Origin: Petunia secreta | Taxonomy: Eukaryota > Streptophyta > Magnoliopsida > Solanales > Solanaceae | Direction of reading: 5' to 3' | Length of the DNA: 64,000 bases | Assembly (NCBI GenBank): GCA_029990175.1 | Contig: JARKIP010000065.1 | Coordinates: forward strand, 24,406,501 to 24,470,500 | In this document: positions 35,161-46,213 of the stretch, piece by piece | Layout of the letters: each line of letters starts with the position of its first letter | Position numbering within the stretch: the stretch's first letter is position 1 | The notes under the pieces: model-generated | Databases searched by the model: none | What the model was told of the DNA's origin: nothing | Seen by the model: only the letters and a program-made list of their open reading frames with translations | Position numbers and translations under genes: made by a program

Positions 35161-35582
35161 AGCCTAGCTTAGTGCCTTAGCCTTTTTCTTCTTTAATTTT
35201 TGGATAATTCTGTAGTATGTGCGTGTATCCCCTGCTTCACTGATTGATTTAATGAATTGTCTTGGATGGCTAATATCATTGTTTTGCAGTTGCTTTAATT
35301 TAAGTTATGTTTGCATTATGAGTTGCCTCAATGGCCATGTGCTGATTAATTCTAACACTTGAGTTATATTTTTTTATGCAACCTTTTCAATGATGCCAAA
35401 AGGGGGAAGAGTAAGTCTGATTTTGCATGATCTTATACCTAATATACCTAATGAAAATCTGTTCCTTAATGATGAATTAATTCTCCACTGATTGAGTGTC
35501 TTTTTGAGCTGAAATTGTACTTCAGGACATTAAGGAGATGAAGCTATAAGTATGAATTTGTCATCATCAAAAAGGGGGAAAT
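35161..35582 (+). other. 3' untranslated region of B with two polypurine tracts
   Basis: No ORF. It holds AAAAGGGGGAAGA (35,398-35,410) and the main tract AAAAAGGGGGAAA (35,569-35,581) directly before the 3' LTR. Multiple polypurine tracts are known from Sireviruses. Confidence 0.75.
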
Positions 35583-36162
35583 TGTTAGCTTGGATAAGCT
35601 TGGAGTTTTGACTGATGACTGGGGAACGGATTCAAAGGACCTGTTCCTTTGAATCACTGTAGCAGAATAGATAATTCATGCAAAATCTTTTAATTGAGAT
35701 ATTATTATTTATCCTAACACTGACGTATATCTTGATAATTATGCAGGTCTAAACGGATACGAAAAGATTGCATAACTAAGGGATAAAGGATTCGGATTCT
35801 CAAGAGAAGAATCCAATTAGGATTCAAAGTCAAGGGAGCTTTGGAATTCTAATTCATTGAGACTTCTTTGCTGCTGGAAGCTATAAAACGTGGAGACTAT
35901 CAGCCATAGAAGTGTACACAAATACAGAGAGCATCGAGCAAAAGCTGAGAAGAATTATTAGCTTATTTGTGTAATCAGTTAGCTACAGTAGAACTAAGTG
36001 AGAACCTGTTCCTTAGATTGAATCTTGTAAAAGTTCAAGTCTTAGTTCAATTGGAGTAAGCAAAAATCGAGTTGTAAACTTTCTGGTTCAAGTCGTGGAC
36101 TTGACACAACTTCACTGATCGTGAGAAAGATCACTAAAAGATTAGAGTTAGTCCTAGGTTAG
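35583..36162 (+). repeat. 3' LTR of element B, first part, cut by element G
   Basis: 580 bp matching 511-1090 of the 5' LTR. It ends in the G target duplication GTTAG (36,158-36,162). Confidence 0.95.
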
Positions 36163-37509
36163 TGATATTTGGCATTTTACGCCAAAGTTTCCTTAATATT
36201 TCCGCATGTTTGAGCTTGTTATTCGCTCGTTTTATAGTTTATGAATGTGGTTTTGCACTAATTATATGTCATGTGTATGTAGGTTGTTATGAAGTGCAAG
36301 TGGAGCTTTTAAGAGCATGATTGAGCAAGAAAAGATTGGATTTTGATTGAGGATTGGATCGAGCACACGAAGGCACAACACGAAGCGAGCAAAGGAGCAA
36401 GGGACCAGAAAATTGGCCTGGCGCTTTTGGGCACGTGGGGCGCCACTTACAGCGCCCAACTCCCAGCGCTTTTACCCACGTGGGGCGCCCCAAAAGCGCC
36501 CAAAAGTTGGCGTTACTGGTTGTCCCAGCGCTTTCCGAGGCGCGGGGCGCCCGTTATAGCGCCCCGTGTGCGGTTTTTCACTTCCTATTTCGTCTAGGAT
36601 TGGGTCTAACTTATTACTAGGTGTTTGTAAACCCTATAAATAGTCTTTTACTTAGTTTTTGAAAGGAGTTCAGACTTTGGAGCAAATTGGAGAGCTCATA
36701 ACATCTTGAACAAGGGTTTTTCTTCCTTCCATTAATTTATTTCATCATTACTTCATTATTACATCAAATCTTTGTGTTGTTATTATGAGTATGCGTGGCT
36801 AAATCTATCGTTCTAGGGTTAGAGTATTACATGGAAGTTGATGTTTGAAGATTGATTTCCATTAACTGAATCCCATAACGGGTTGCTTATTCTTTCTTGA
36901 TTTCACTTGTGTAATTGTCAGGGCCCGATTATTACGCATTATCTATGGTTTTTAGATTGAACTCGAAAGAGGAAATTTAATTACGTAATAAGAAAGAATA
37001 GGACTAGTTTGTGAACCCGGGCATCGGGGAATCAATTTGTGAGTAGGATAGACATATACTTGCTCGCCTAGTTTAACTAATTACAGAATTCGTTAATGCG
37101 TGCGCGTGATTCAACCCATAGACATATAGGGATTGGAGTAGCCTGCATAGACTGTGAAGAATCGAAAGGTTTTCACAGGTACATTTACTCTGTCAGTTAG
37201 TAACCCGGGATTTAAGAAGTGGAATCAATTGGAAAACTCAACTGGATTGTTCGTAACTCTGACCCTGGACCGTCTCCTTATTACTGATAACAACCAAGTT
37301 TTGCTTCATTGTTTGAATTCACTTTAACCATCTCAATTACTGTTCTTTAGTTAATAAAAACTCTCACTATTGGAAAAAGATCCCTGAATAGTTTGTTAGA
37401 AATTTTTTTTTTAGAATTCAATCTGAATAGTCCTCGTGGGAACGATACTCGATCTTATCACTTTATTACTTGTCGACCGCGTATACTTGCGTGTGCGTTG
37501 GGAGCAACA
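36163..37509 (+). repeat. 5' LTR of element G
   Basis: 1,347 bp. GC-rich hairpin cluster (GGGGCGCC / GGCGCTTT motifs) at about 36,418-36,570, then TATAAATA at 36,635-36,642. Confidence 0.95.
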
Positions 37510-37515
37510 AGTTTT

Positions 37516-37533
37516 TGGCGCCGTTGCCGGGGA
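37516..37533 (+). other. Primer binding site of G (tRNA-Asp)
   Basis: TGGCGCCGTTGCCGGGGA, an 18-base complement of the 3' end of plant tRNA-Asp, six bases after the LTR end. Confidence 0.9.
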
Positions 37534-37650
37534 CTAATTATTGACTGATTTCGTTTTGAATAGTTTATTACTTGCTATTCAGGTTTAATTTTTGTTTTGA
37601 GTTTTGTGCTGTTTCAGGTATTAGGTCCTGCTTGATCTTTACCTACAGGA

Positions 37651-39735
37651 ATGGCAGAAGAACAAGCTTTAGCTGTGCGAGATGTTCCTCTCCCCAGCCT
37701 GGAGGGAGAAGCATCGAGCATAGTTAAGCCCGCTATCACCGGGGGCTTTGAGATTAAGTCCGGCATGATTCAGTTGCGGCATGTGACTGGACAATCTGGT
37801 GGATTACTTCATGAGGATCCGCAGCAACACATTCAGAACTTTCTGGAGATCAGTGATACTTATACACCAGCGGGTGTTCCTACTGATTATGTTCGCTTGA
37901 CATTGTTCCTATTTTCACTGATTGAGGCAGCAAAGAAGTGGTTAAAGGCTGAAAAGTCTGGGTCTATCACTACTTGGGAGGATTTGGCTAAGAAGTTCTT
38001 GGCTAAATTTTATCCGTCTGCCAAGACAGCCCGGCTGAGGAGCGAAATTATGTCCTTTAGACAGTTAGAAGGAGAATCCTTGTATTCAGCCTGGGAGCGA
38101 TTCAAAGCTTTATTGCGAGATTGTCCACACCACAACCAATCCAATGAGGTTGTTGCACACACTTTTGTTGAGGGGTTGAACCAACACACTAAGATCGTGG
38201 TTGATGCTGCTGCTGGAGGCCAAGTACTGGCCTTAAATTTTGATCAAATTTATGATTTACTTGATAAGTTTTCGCAGAGCAATCCTGATTGGCAGGGAGA
38301 TGGTAGAGCTATTACGCAGAAACCTGCAGGGGTACTTCAGTTAGATGCAGTTTCAGAGCTAAGGGCGAGGATGGATGCTATTTCCAATCAAATTAGCAAG
38401 TTAGCTCTGCCAAAGGCTCAGCAACCAGTGGCTCCAGTGCAACAACTCTAGAGCTTTTGTGAGGTTTGTGGTCAAGACCATGCTACAGAGGTTTGCTCCT
38501 CTAATCCAGAGTCAGTTTATTATGTGGGTAATCAAAACAGGCTGCAGGGTCAAAATCAGTTTGGTAATGGTTATTGTCAAGGTAATACGAGAGCCCCGAA
38601 TAATTACCACCCACTTCCACCTCCACCACAGCAGGTTAGCTATTCAGTTGAAGAGATGTTAAAGCAGTTGATGGCGGGCCAGCAGAGAATGATAGCTGAC
38701 ACTGCAGCCCATGCAGTGGCCATACAAGATATTGCCAATGCTCACAAGAACCTAGAGCACCAGTTGGGGCAGTTGGTGGGAGAAATAACCACTGTTAAAA
38801 AAGAGCATGAACAATGTCTTGCAGTGACTTTAATTGAAGGTGGAGAGCTGATGGCCAAGTCCGAGGAGAGAGCTGAAATAGAAAAAGTTGAAAAAGTGGA
38901 GAAGGTAAAGAAAAAAGAAGAGAGAAAGGAGGCACCTCTGCCACATCCACCATTCCCGCAGAGACTATTACCATCGAAGGATCTGGCCCAGTATCAAAAA
39001 TTTGTGAGTATGTTGAAAGAACTTCAAGTTAATATTCCTTTGACTGATGTGTTTGAATTGATGCCATCCTTTGTGAAGTTCTTAAAAGAAATTTTAGTCA
39101 AGAAGAAAAAGCCTCAAGAGATAGATACAGTTGAGTTAGTTGAGGAGCGTAGCACAATCTTGAGCAAGCTACCTCCAAACCTTCAAGATCCTGGGAGGTT
39201 TACTATTCCTTGCACCATTGGAGGGCATAATATCACTGGTGCCTTGTGTGATTTGGGTCCGAGCATAAATCTAATGCCTCTGTCTGTGTGCAAAAGGTTA
39301 GGGCTAGGAACAATCAAGTCCTCTTCAGTTACTCTTAAGATGGCGGATAGGTCACTCACTCACTCTGATGGTAAGTTGGAGGATGTGTTGCTAAAAGTTG
39401 GTAAGTTTACATTCTCTGCTGATTTTGTAGTCCTAGATTATGAAGAGGACCGAGAAGCTCCAATCATTTTCGGGAGACCATTCTTAGTCACCTCGAAGGC
39501 AATTATTGACATGGAGCTGGGTGAGATGACTGTTAGAGCGCATGGAGAAAAGGTTACTTTCAAGGTGTATACTGAGAAGGAGCACATAGCTAAGGTTGAA
39601 GAGTGCTCTATGCTTGAATGTGTCAAACAAGAACATGGAAGTAAACCAGATGTGAAGTTGAAGAGAGGTTCTCTCAAAGAAGGGAAGAAAGCAAAAGTTC
39701 GGCGTAAGAAGAGAAGACATAAAGGCTGGAAGTGA
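37651..39735 (+). pseudogene. Element G gag-protease ORF with one internal stop
   Basis: One frame of 695 codons starting at the ATG at 37,651, which follows acceptor-like CTTTACCTACAG. Gag core: GLLHEDPQQHIQNFLEISDT, LFLFSLIEAAKKWLKAEKSG, YSAWERFKALLRDCPHH. The only nonsense codon is TAG at 38,449-38,451. Directly after it comes a Cys/His knuckle (CEVCGQDHATEVC), so the stop separates capsid from nucleocapsid. A Lys/Glu-rich linker leads to a retropepsin-like domain: FTIPCTIGGHNITGALCDLG, then PSINLMPLSVCKRLGLG, and IIFGRPFLVTSKAIIDMELG. Athila usually has Ala where this copy has Pro in the DLGxS active-site loop, so activity is doubtful. It ends in a Lys/Arg-rich tail. No pol follows. Confidence 0.9.
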
Positions 39736-41780
39736 GCTAAAGCTGTCTTCGTGCCACGACGTTAACTAAGGCGCTTCTCGGGAGGCAACCCGAGTTTGTA
39801 CTTGTATTATTTTATTTATAGTGTCACATAGTTTTTGTTTTTCCTTGGATTGCAGGTTCATGTAATGTCGAGGCTAAGTGTGGGGTGTCCTCACCCTTGC
39901 CTAATGTTGATGACCTGATGAGGGAAGTCTGAGTACCTCATACTATATGGAAGCTTGGAGGATGCTAGCACCAAGGACTAGAGTCTTCAGGGAAGTTTTC
40001 TTTACCTTGCACTTTCTTATTTTTAGCACTGAGGACAGTGCTTAGTTTAAGTGTGGGGTGGGGGAACTACCCTTTATCTATTTTTGAGGTTAGGGATGCA
40101 TGTACTGTAGGATTTTCTTTTGTCACTTGACTTTGTTTTGATTTGTTTCTTGCTTTAATATATGAAAAAAAAATTAAAAAACCAATGAAAAAAATTCCAA
40201 AAAGATTTTCCTTTTAGTCTTTATTAGTGGTACATGTCATCCACCCCGTGGTTTTTCTTATGGCCTCGGTTCTTTTCCACGGGGAGACCTTTGAACCGGG
40301 TAGTTTTTTATTTTAGGATCAGAATAGTTAGTATAGGTGGCCCTAGACGAAAGGAATAGGTAGAATGCTAGGTGCCTTTGATTTGTTTGATACCGGTGGA
40401 CTTGAACTTGTTGCATGTGCTAATTGTGGTGTCCTTGGGTTTTAAATTGAGATGCATGCCTAAAAAAATTGGAACAACCCCCTTGAGATGCTTGAGTCCA
40501 CTCACTTGACTTTATTGTTAACCTTTGTGCATGAGTACTTAAATTTCCACAAGTTGCATTCTAGATGCTTGGTTGAGAGTTTTTGATGGAACCTTTTTGT
40601 GTGGATCGTGTGCAATGTGTGTTGTGAGGCATGTTCTTATTATACTCCATGTTGCATATTAATGTCTAGAACTTCCCCCGTGTGTGTGCAAAGCGAAATC
40701 CTAGGTTTGCTCTAGTCGGGAAATGATACAAGGCCTTCTTTCGATTTGCCTACCCTTACATATACACCTTGGAAAGGAAAAAAATTGTTGTTGTGATTCC
40801 TTTGACCCTTTTTTTGTTGGCACCCACACCCCGAGCCTACCCATTTGTTCTAAATTGACTCTTTTGACCCTTTACTCCTTAAGCACTTTATTGATATTGT
40901 GTTGTTATTTTGGAGTTGTGGTTGGATTTTGGGAGGTTTTTGAGTGGAGCTAATGAAGGGGAATAATTGTTAAAATTGTGAAGTAGTGAAAAGCATTGGC
41001 AAGGTTGGATGAAATTGAAAAAGAAAAGAAAAAATAGCAAAGTTGAAAAGAAAAAAATTGTTGTGGAAAAAGAAATAAAGAGAAAAGAATATTCATTCCT
41101 TGCTAGCGTGTGTGCTTAAAAGAAAAAATGCTACTTGTTGAGAAGGTGTGTGTGGAAGTGTTGATTGGGTGGCTTGATGAGAATTGTGCTTGAAATAATT
41201 GTGATGTATTAAAGTGCTTAGGGAGGTAGTCACTATTACCCATATGTATCCTACCCGCCCCTTAGCCTACATTACGACCTTTCTAAAGTCCTAGTTAATC
41301 CCGATTGGAGTGAGCTTACATTAGTGGAGTCCTACACTACGGGCAAGCCTATGGTACATTGTGTGTGACATGTGAGCTTTTCATGAGAGTGAGTGAATTT
41401 ATTTGTATTGCCCCCATTCTATTCATGATATTGATTTTGTGTGTGATATTTGGGGGACACTCTTTTGCTTCATATTGGTGAGGGCACATGGTTTGCATGA
41501 AATAGGTGAAGTTGGTGGCTTCTTGGTTGAGTAGATAGGTGTGATTTTGTGGGAGCATGGTTGCATTAAGTTGAGTTTGTGCATTTGAGCTATTTTGGGG
41601 TGGTTTTTCTCATATTTTTGGTTTTGGTAAATTGTTGGCATGTTGTGGATCCATAGTAGTCATGTGTGTATTGGTTCAATGGTCGGTATCAACCATAGTC
41701 ATGGGCAGACCTGTTTTAACTAGGTTGGGAAGTTAGTTGTGACTTGCTCGAGGGCGAGCAAGGGTTCAAGTGTGGGGTGG
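39736..41780 (+). other. Non-coding 3' half of element G
   Basis: No convincing ORF in 2 kb. It contains a hairpin (39,777-39,794), A-rich tracts near 40,150-40,200 and 40,990-41,090, and three copies of AAGTGTGGGGTG at 39,876, 40,049 and 41,768. The last copy abuts the 3' LTR as its polypurine tract. This is where pol and env would lie in a complete Athila. Confidence 0.75.
39777..39794 (+). other. Perfect hairpin after the gag-protease ORF of G
   Basis: CTCGGG-AGGCAA-CCCGAG, six-base stem and six-base loop, 41 bp after the stop. Similar GGGAGGCAACCC hairpins occur downstream of coding regions in other plant gypsy elements, from memory; role unknown. Confidence 0.7.
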
Positions 41781-43110
41781 TGATGTTTGGCATTTTACGC
41801 CAAAGTTTCCTTAATATTTCCGCATGTTTGAGCTTGTTATTCGCTCGTTTTATAATTTATGAATGTGGTTTTGCACTAATTATATGTCGTGTGTATGTAG
41901 GTTGTTATGAAGTGCTAGTGGAGCTTTTAAGAGCATGATTGAGCAAGAAAAGATTAGATTTTGATTGAGGATTGGATCGAGCACACGAAGGCACAACACA
42001 AGGGACCAGAAAATTGCCCTGGCGCTTTTGGGCACGTGGGGCGCCACTTATAGCGCCCAACTCCCAGCGCTTTTACCCACGTGGGGCGCCCCAAAAGCAC
42101 CCAAAAGTTGGCGTTACTGGTTGTCCCAGCGCTTTCCGAGGCGCGGGGCGCCCATTATAGCGCCCCGTGTGCGGTTTTTCACTTCCTATTTCGTCTAGGA
42201 TTGGGTCTAACTTATTACTAGGTGTTTGTAAACCCTATAAATAGTCTTTTACTTAGTTTTTGAAAGGAGTTCAGACTTTGGAGCAAATTGGAGAGCTCAT
42301 AACATCTTGAACAAGGGTTTTTCGTCCTTCCATTAATTTATTTCATCATTACTTCATTATTACATCAAATCTTTGTGTTGTTATTATGAGTATGCGTGAC
42401 TAAATCTATCGTTCTAGAGTTAGAGTATTACATGAAAGTTGATGTTTGAAGATTGATTTCCATTAACTGAATCCCATAACGGGTTGCTTATTCTTTCTTG
42501 ATTTCACTTGTGTAATTGTCAGGGCCCGATTATTACGCATTATCTATGGTTTTTAGATTGAACTCGAAACAGGGAATTTAATTACGTAATAAGAAAGAAT
42601 AGGACTAGTTTGTGAACCCGGGCATCGGGGAATCAATTTGTGAGTAGGATAGACATATACTTGCTCGCCTAGTTTAACTAATTACAGAATTCGTTAATGC
42701 GTGGGGGTGATTCAACCCATAGACATATAGGGATTGGAGTAGCCTGCATAGACTGTGAAGAATCGAAAGGTTTTCACAGGTACATTTACTCTGTCAGTTA
42801 GTAACCCGGGATTTAAGAAGTGGAATCAATTGAAAAACTCAACTGGATTGTTCGTAACTCTGACCCTGGACCGTCTCCTTATTACTGATAACAACCAAGT
42901 TTTGCTTCATTGTTTGAATTCACTTTTACCATCTTAATTACTGTTCTTTAGTTAATAAAAACTCTCACTATTGGAAAAAGATCCCTAAATAGTTTGTTAG
43001 AAATTGTTTGTTTAGAATTCAGTCTGAATAGTCCTCGTGGGAACGATACTCGATCTTATCACTTTATTACTTGTCAACCGCGTATACTTGCGTGTGCGGT
43101 GGGAGCAACA
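41781..43110 (+). repeat. 3' LTR of element G
   Basis: 1,330 bp, starts TGATGTTTGG. Compared with the 5' LTR it lacks 17 bp near 42,000. Confidence 0.95.
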
Positions 43111-43115
43111 GTTAG

Positions 43116-43341
43116 TAAGAGTGAGTGTTGTAACCAAGTGGGTCTTTTTACATAGTGAAGTTGAAATCCTACTTGAGAAGTAGGTCGTGGTTTTTTTGAT
43201 CCCGTGTCTAGGGGTTTTTCCACGCTAATATCTGGTGTTCAATTACTTACAGTTTTAATTTCGCATATTGTAGAGTAAAGGAACACATTTAAAGGAACTG
43301 GTCCTTAAAACAGTAAGGTGGTGTAATCGTGGGAAATAACA
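43116..43341 (+). repeat. 3' LTR of element B, second part
   Basis: 226 bp matching the end of the 5' LTR. Carries GGAACTGGTCC at 43,294-43,304. Followed by the AACTT duplication. Confidence 0.95.
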
Positions 43342-43346
43342 AACTT

Positions 43347-44728
43347 GACTCAAGTGGCCAACATGATCATCTATTGACTTACTATATATCAAGATATTAT
43401 CAAAATAGACAACCACGAATCATTGATAAACGGTTTCAAAACATGGTTCATTAGTCTCATAAAAGTACTAGGTGCGTTGGAGAGCCCAAAGGGCATCACC
43501 AACCATTCATAGAGACCAAACTTGGTCTTGAATGCAGTTTTCCATTCATTCCCGGGTTTCATCTAGATTTGATGGTAACCGGACCTATGGTCTATTTTGG
43601 TAAAGATACATGAACCACTCAATTCATCAAGCATGTCATCAAGTCTTGGAATAGGATGACGATACTTTACCGTTATCTTGTTCACGGCCCGGCAATTAAC
43701 GCACATTCTCCATGTCCCGTCCCTCTTTGGCACAAGAATGACCGGTACGACGGATGGACTCAACCTTTTACGAACCAAGCCTTTATTGAGCAAGTCATCT
43801 ACTTGATTTTGCAATTGTCTTGTGTCCTCTGGATTGCTCCTATAAGCCGGTTTGTTTGGAATTTGAGACCCTGGGATAAAATCAATTTGGTGTTCTATCC
43901 CCCTCAATGGAGGAAGACCACTCGACATCTCTTCCAGGAACATGTCTTAGAATACCTTCAAAACATTCTCAATTGCACTAGGTAAAGGGTTAGTGAGATA
44001 ATCAATATTGGATGCAAGAATCATACCTTTATGCAGTTGGCAAAGGAGTAGCTTGTTGCCATCATTTCCTCTCAAAAGTTCACCCGGTTGCATCATGGCA
44101 CATATGCTACTGGTAGAAGATGGTGAAGATGGTGGGGTCACCACCACCTCTCGGCCAAAGGACTACTCTCCACAACCGACTTAGCCTTTGTCGCCTCTCT
44201 TAACTCCCTCATCCACTTGTAATCATCACTTACTTGCTTGGGAGTCAAGGGTGTAAGTACAAATTTCTTCCCTCCATGTTTGACCGTATAAGTGTTGACA
44301 CGGCCATCATGAACCTCATGTCTATCAAATTGCCATGGCCTTCCAAATAAAAGGTGGCATGATTGCATAGGTACCACATCAAACATGTGTTCATCCACAT
44401 AGTTCCCCATTTTGAACTTAATCATTACTTGCTTCACCACCTTTAGCTCCCCACACTTACTAAGCCATTGCAAATGATAAGGTTTGGGGTCTTTCAAAGT
44501 GGGCAATTTCAATTGGGAAACAAGTGATTGACTAACAACATTAGCACAACTTCCCGAGTCAATGATCATAGAACAAACAACACCTATGACTCGGCTTCTA
44601 GCATGGAAGAGGTTTTCCCTTTGCAAGGTCTCACTATCCTCCACAAGCATAGCACCTAAACTCCTACTCACAACTAGGAAAGCATGAGGATCATCATCCT
44701 CCACCGTATCATCCTCCACATCTTCCAC
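43347..44728 (-). pseudogene. Element A pol part: protease and RT N-terminal half
   Basis: The protease region is open at 44,138-44,728, with active-site loop IIDSGSCANVVSQSLVSQ (Asp codon 44,558-44,560) and HLLFGRPWQFDRH. After stops the RT starts: LPPLRGIEHQIDFIPGSQIP, VILVPKRDGTWRMC, AVNKITVKYRHPIPRLDDML (43,563-43,943). A stop near 43,563 and a frame change lead to the palm. There the catalytic motif reads YFDN instead of YFDD (Asn codon 43,396-43,398), which should abolish polymerisation. Reading is cut by element B and continues at 510. The related, better preserved gene is in element E. Confidence 0.9.
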
Positions 44729-44758
44729 CTCATCTCCCCCTACTCCCTCATCCTCCGG

Positions 44759-46178
44759 TTAACTCTCTTGTTCATAAGCCCCATCACCAACCACAATCAT
44801 GGTCCTTTTTGTAGGACACTCTTTAGCAAATTGACCATACCACTTGTACTTGTGGCATTGAATTGAAGAAGAAGTAGGAGTATTTAATTGGGTTTTAGAG
44901 TGACCTCCCAGATTTGGTGTGTACTTCTCATACGGCTTCTTCACATCTTTGCTAGCACTTGCACCACTTGTACCACTTGCATTTGGGAATCTTGCATTTG
45001 GAGTAGGAGTCTTCCACTCCCTTGGCTTACTCATGGGAGTAGGAGTGGATTTCTCTTCCTTAAGCCATTTCTCGGCTTCAACCGCATCTTTTCATAGCTC
45101 ATAGTGGTCTTCATACTTGTGAAACTTCAATTTTGAAGATATGTCTCGGTTCAAACCACCTCAAAATCTAATCATGGCTTGCTCATCCTCTTCCTTATCC
45201 AAATCTAGGGATATCCGGATTTTCTCCAATTCATTAAAGTACTCCCCAACCGGCTTGTAACGTTGCTTTAACTCATAGAGACGCTTGTATTGGTCTACAC
45301 AGTATTGGTGAGTCAAGTACTTCTCATCCATCACATGAATCAATTCACCCTAAGTCACATTGATTGGTATAGCATTCCTCCTTCTATTTCTCTTGACCGA
45401 TTCCCACAAAGGATTCAAAAAAAGATATTGGATACTTGGCCTTCTTCTCTTCGGGCATATCATTGGTGTCAAATATTCTCTCCATAGCCAATTTCCAATC
45501 AATGTACTCCACCGGGTCACTACTCCCTTTGAAGGAAGGAATATTGAGCTTCACACTATTAAGATTGTTGTTATCTCGACCCCCTTGGTAAGGCTCCGGT
45601 TGGCCTCCAAAGTTGCCTCCATAACCACCAAAATCTCTCCTAGTATTCCCTCCAACATCCCTATCAACCCCTGTAGGTGGCCCTCGACCTCGGCCTTTAC
45701 CGCTATCGACATTGCGTCCCCAATTCATGGCTCTCCCATTTGGATTATGAGCTCCATACTCTTCCTCCTCCCCTTCTTGAGCTTCTCCAACTTGTTCAAG
45801 AGGTTGCACATTCCGAATGGCCATTGGAAGAGGAACATTCCTTTGGGGATTGCCAATAAGTTTAGGGTTGATCCTTAGGTGGGGAATGCCAGTTCGTTGG
45901 GTATTGCCCAATATTTGTTCATATCTCTCACGATCTTCCTTCACCCGTTGTTGATTAAGCAACTCAACAACTTGTTCCGAGGTAAAGGTAGGACTACTTG
46001 AGCCTTCACCGGCTTCAATTTGGATACTCGGGGTCCCTTTCTCAACTTGGACTCTCGGGGTCCCTTTATAATCTTGGACACTCGGGGTCCCTTGATCACC
46101 TTGGGTACTTGAGGCCCCCTTTTCAAGAGACTCAATCCTTTGGTTCATGATATCCTTCTTGGCAAGAAGACTAGCCAA
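44759..46178 (-). pseudogene. Element A gag
   Basis: The best open stretch is 45,384-46,178. It has an N-terminal coiled-coil-like part and short repeats of the type KGTPSVQ. A Gly/Arg-rich segment follows (NWGRNVDSGKGRGRGPP), then the start of the gag fold (KLNIPSFKGSSDPVEYIDWK). After a frameshift near 45,385 further gag sequence follows (45,161-45,343, LYELKQRYKPVGEYFNELEK). The zinc knuckle is at about 44,800-44,860 and is damaged: it reads CHKYKWYGQFAKEC, so the second Cys and the His are lost. I see no clear gag ATG. Reading is open upstream to an acceptor-like TTCTTCTTGTAG (about 46,212-46,223). Confidence 0.85.
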
Positions 46179-46213
46179 GGCATTCTTTATAAAATCTTCA
46201 CCTTCGTTGACCT

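Larger units (their letters stand above)
36163..43110 (+). mobile_element. Element G: Athila-type non-autonomous element with gag and protease only
   Basis: Ends TGATATTTGG...GGGAGCAACA, duplication GTTAG at 36,158-36,162 and 43,111-43,115. It has LTRs of 1,347 and 1,330 bp (about 2 % different plus a 17-bp gap), a tRNA-Asp primer site, one gag-protease ORF and 2 kb of non-coding DNA. No RT, RNase H, integrase or env-like ORF is visible between 39,736 and 41,780. The primer site, the gag and the DLGxS protease loop place it with Athila. Confidence 0.92.
511..43341 (+). mobile_element. Element B: SIRE/Maximus-type Ty1/copia retrotransposon with env-like gene, carrying nested C, D and G
   Basis: Starts TGTTAG and ends AATAACA, with the 5-bp target duplication AACTT at 506-510 and 43,342-43,346. 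Order: 5' LTR, tRNA-iMet primer site, gag with two zinc knuckles, protease, integrase, RT, RNase H (copia order), a 0.6 kb spacer, an env-like ORF, polypurine tracts, 3' LTR. Removing C, D and G leaves about 9.8 kb, typical of Sireviruses. LTRs differ by about 15 substitutions in 805 bp by hand count. Gag-pol carries at least three frameshifts and two in-frame stops besides the insertions, so the copy is inactive. Confidence 0.93.

Noticed and set aside
35161..35582. Independent small element between D and the B 3' LTR
   Set aside because: No terminal repeats; it is the normal 3' untranslated region of B with its polypurine tracts.
45360..45878. Plus-strand ORF of 172 residues
   Set aside because: Antisense of element A gag, no independent motif.
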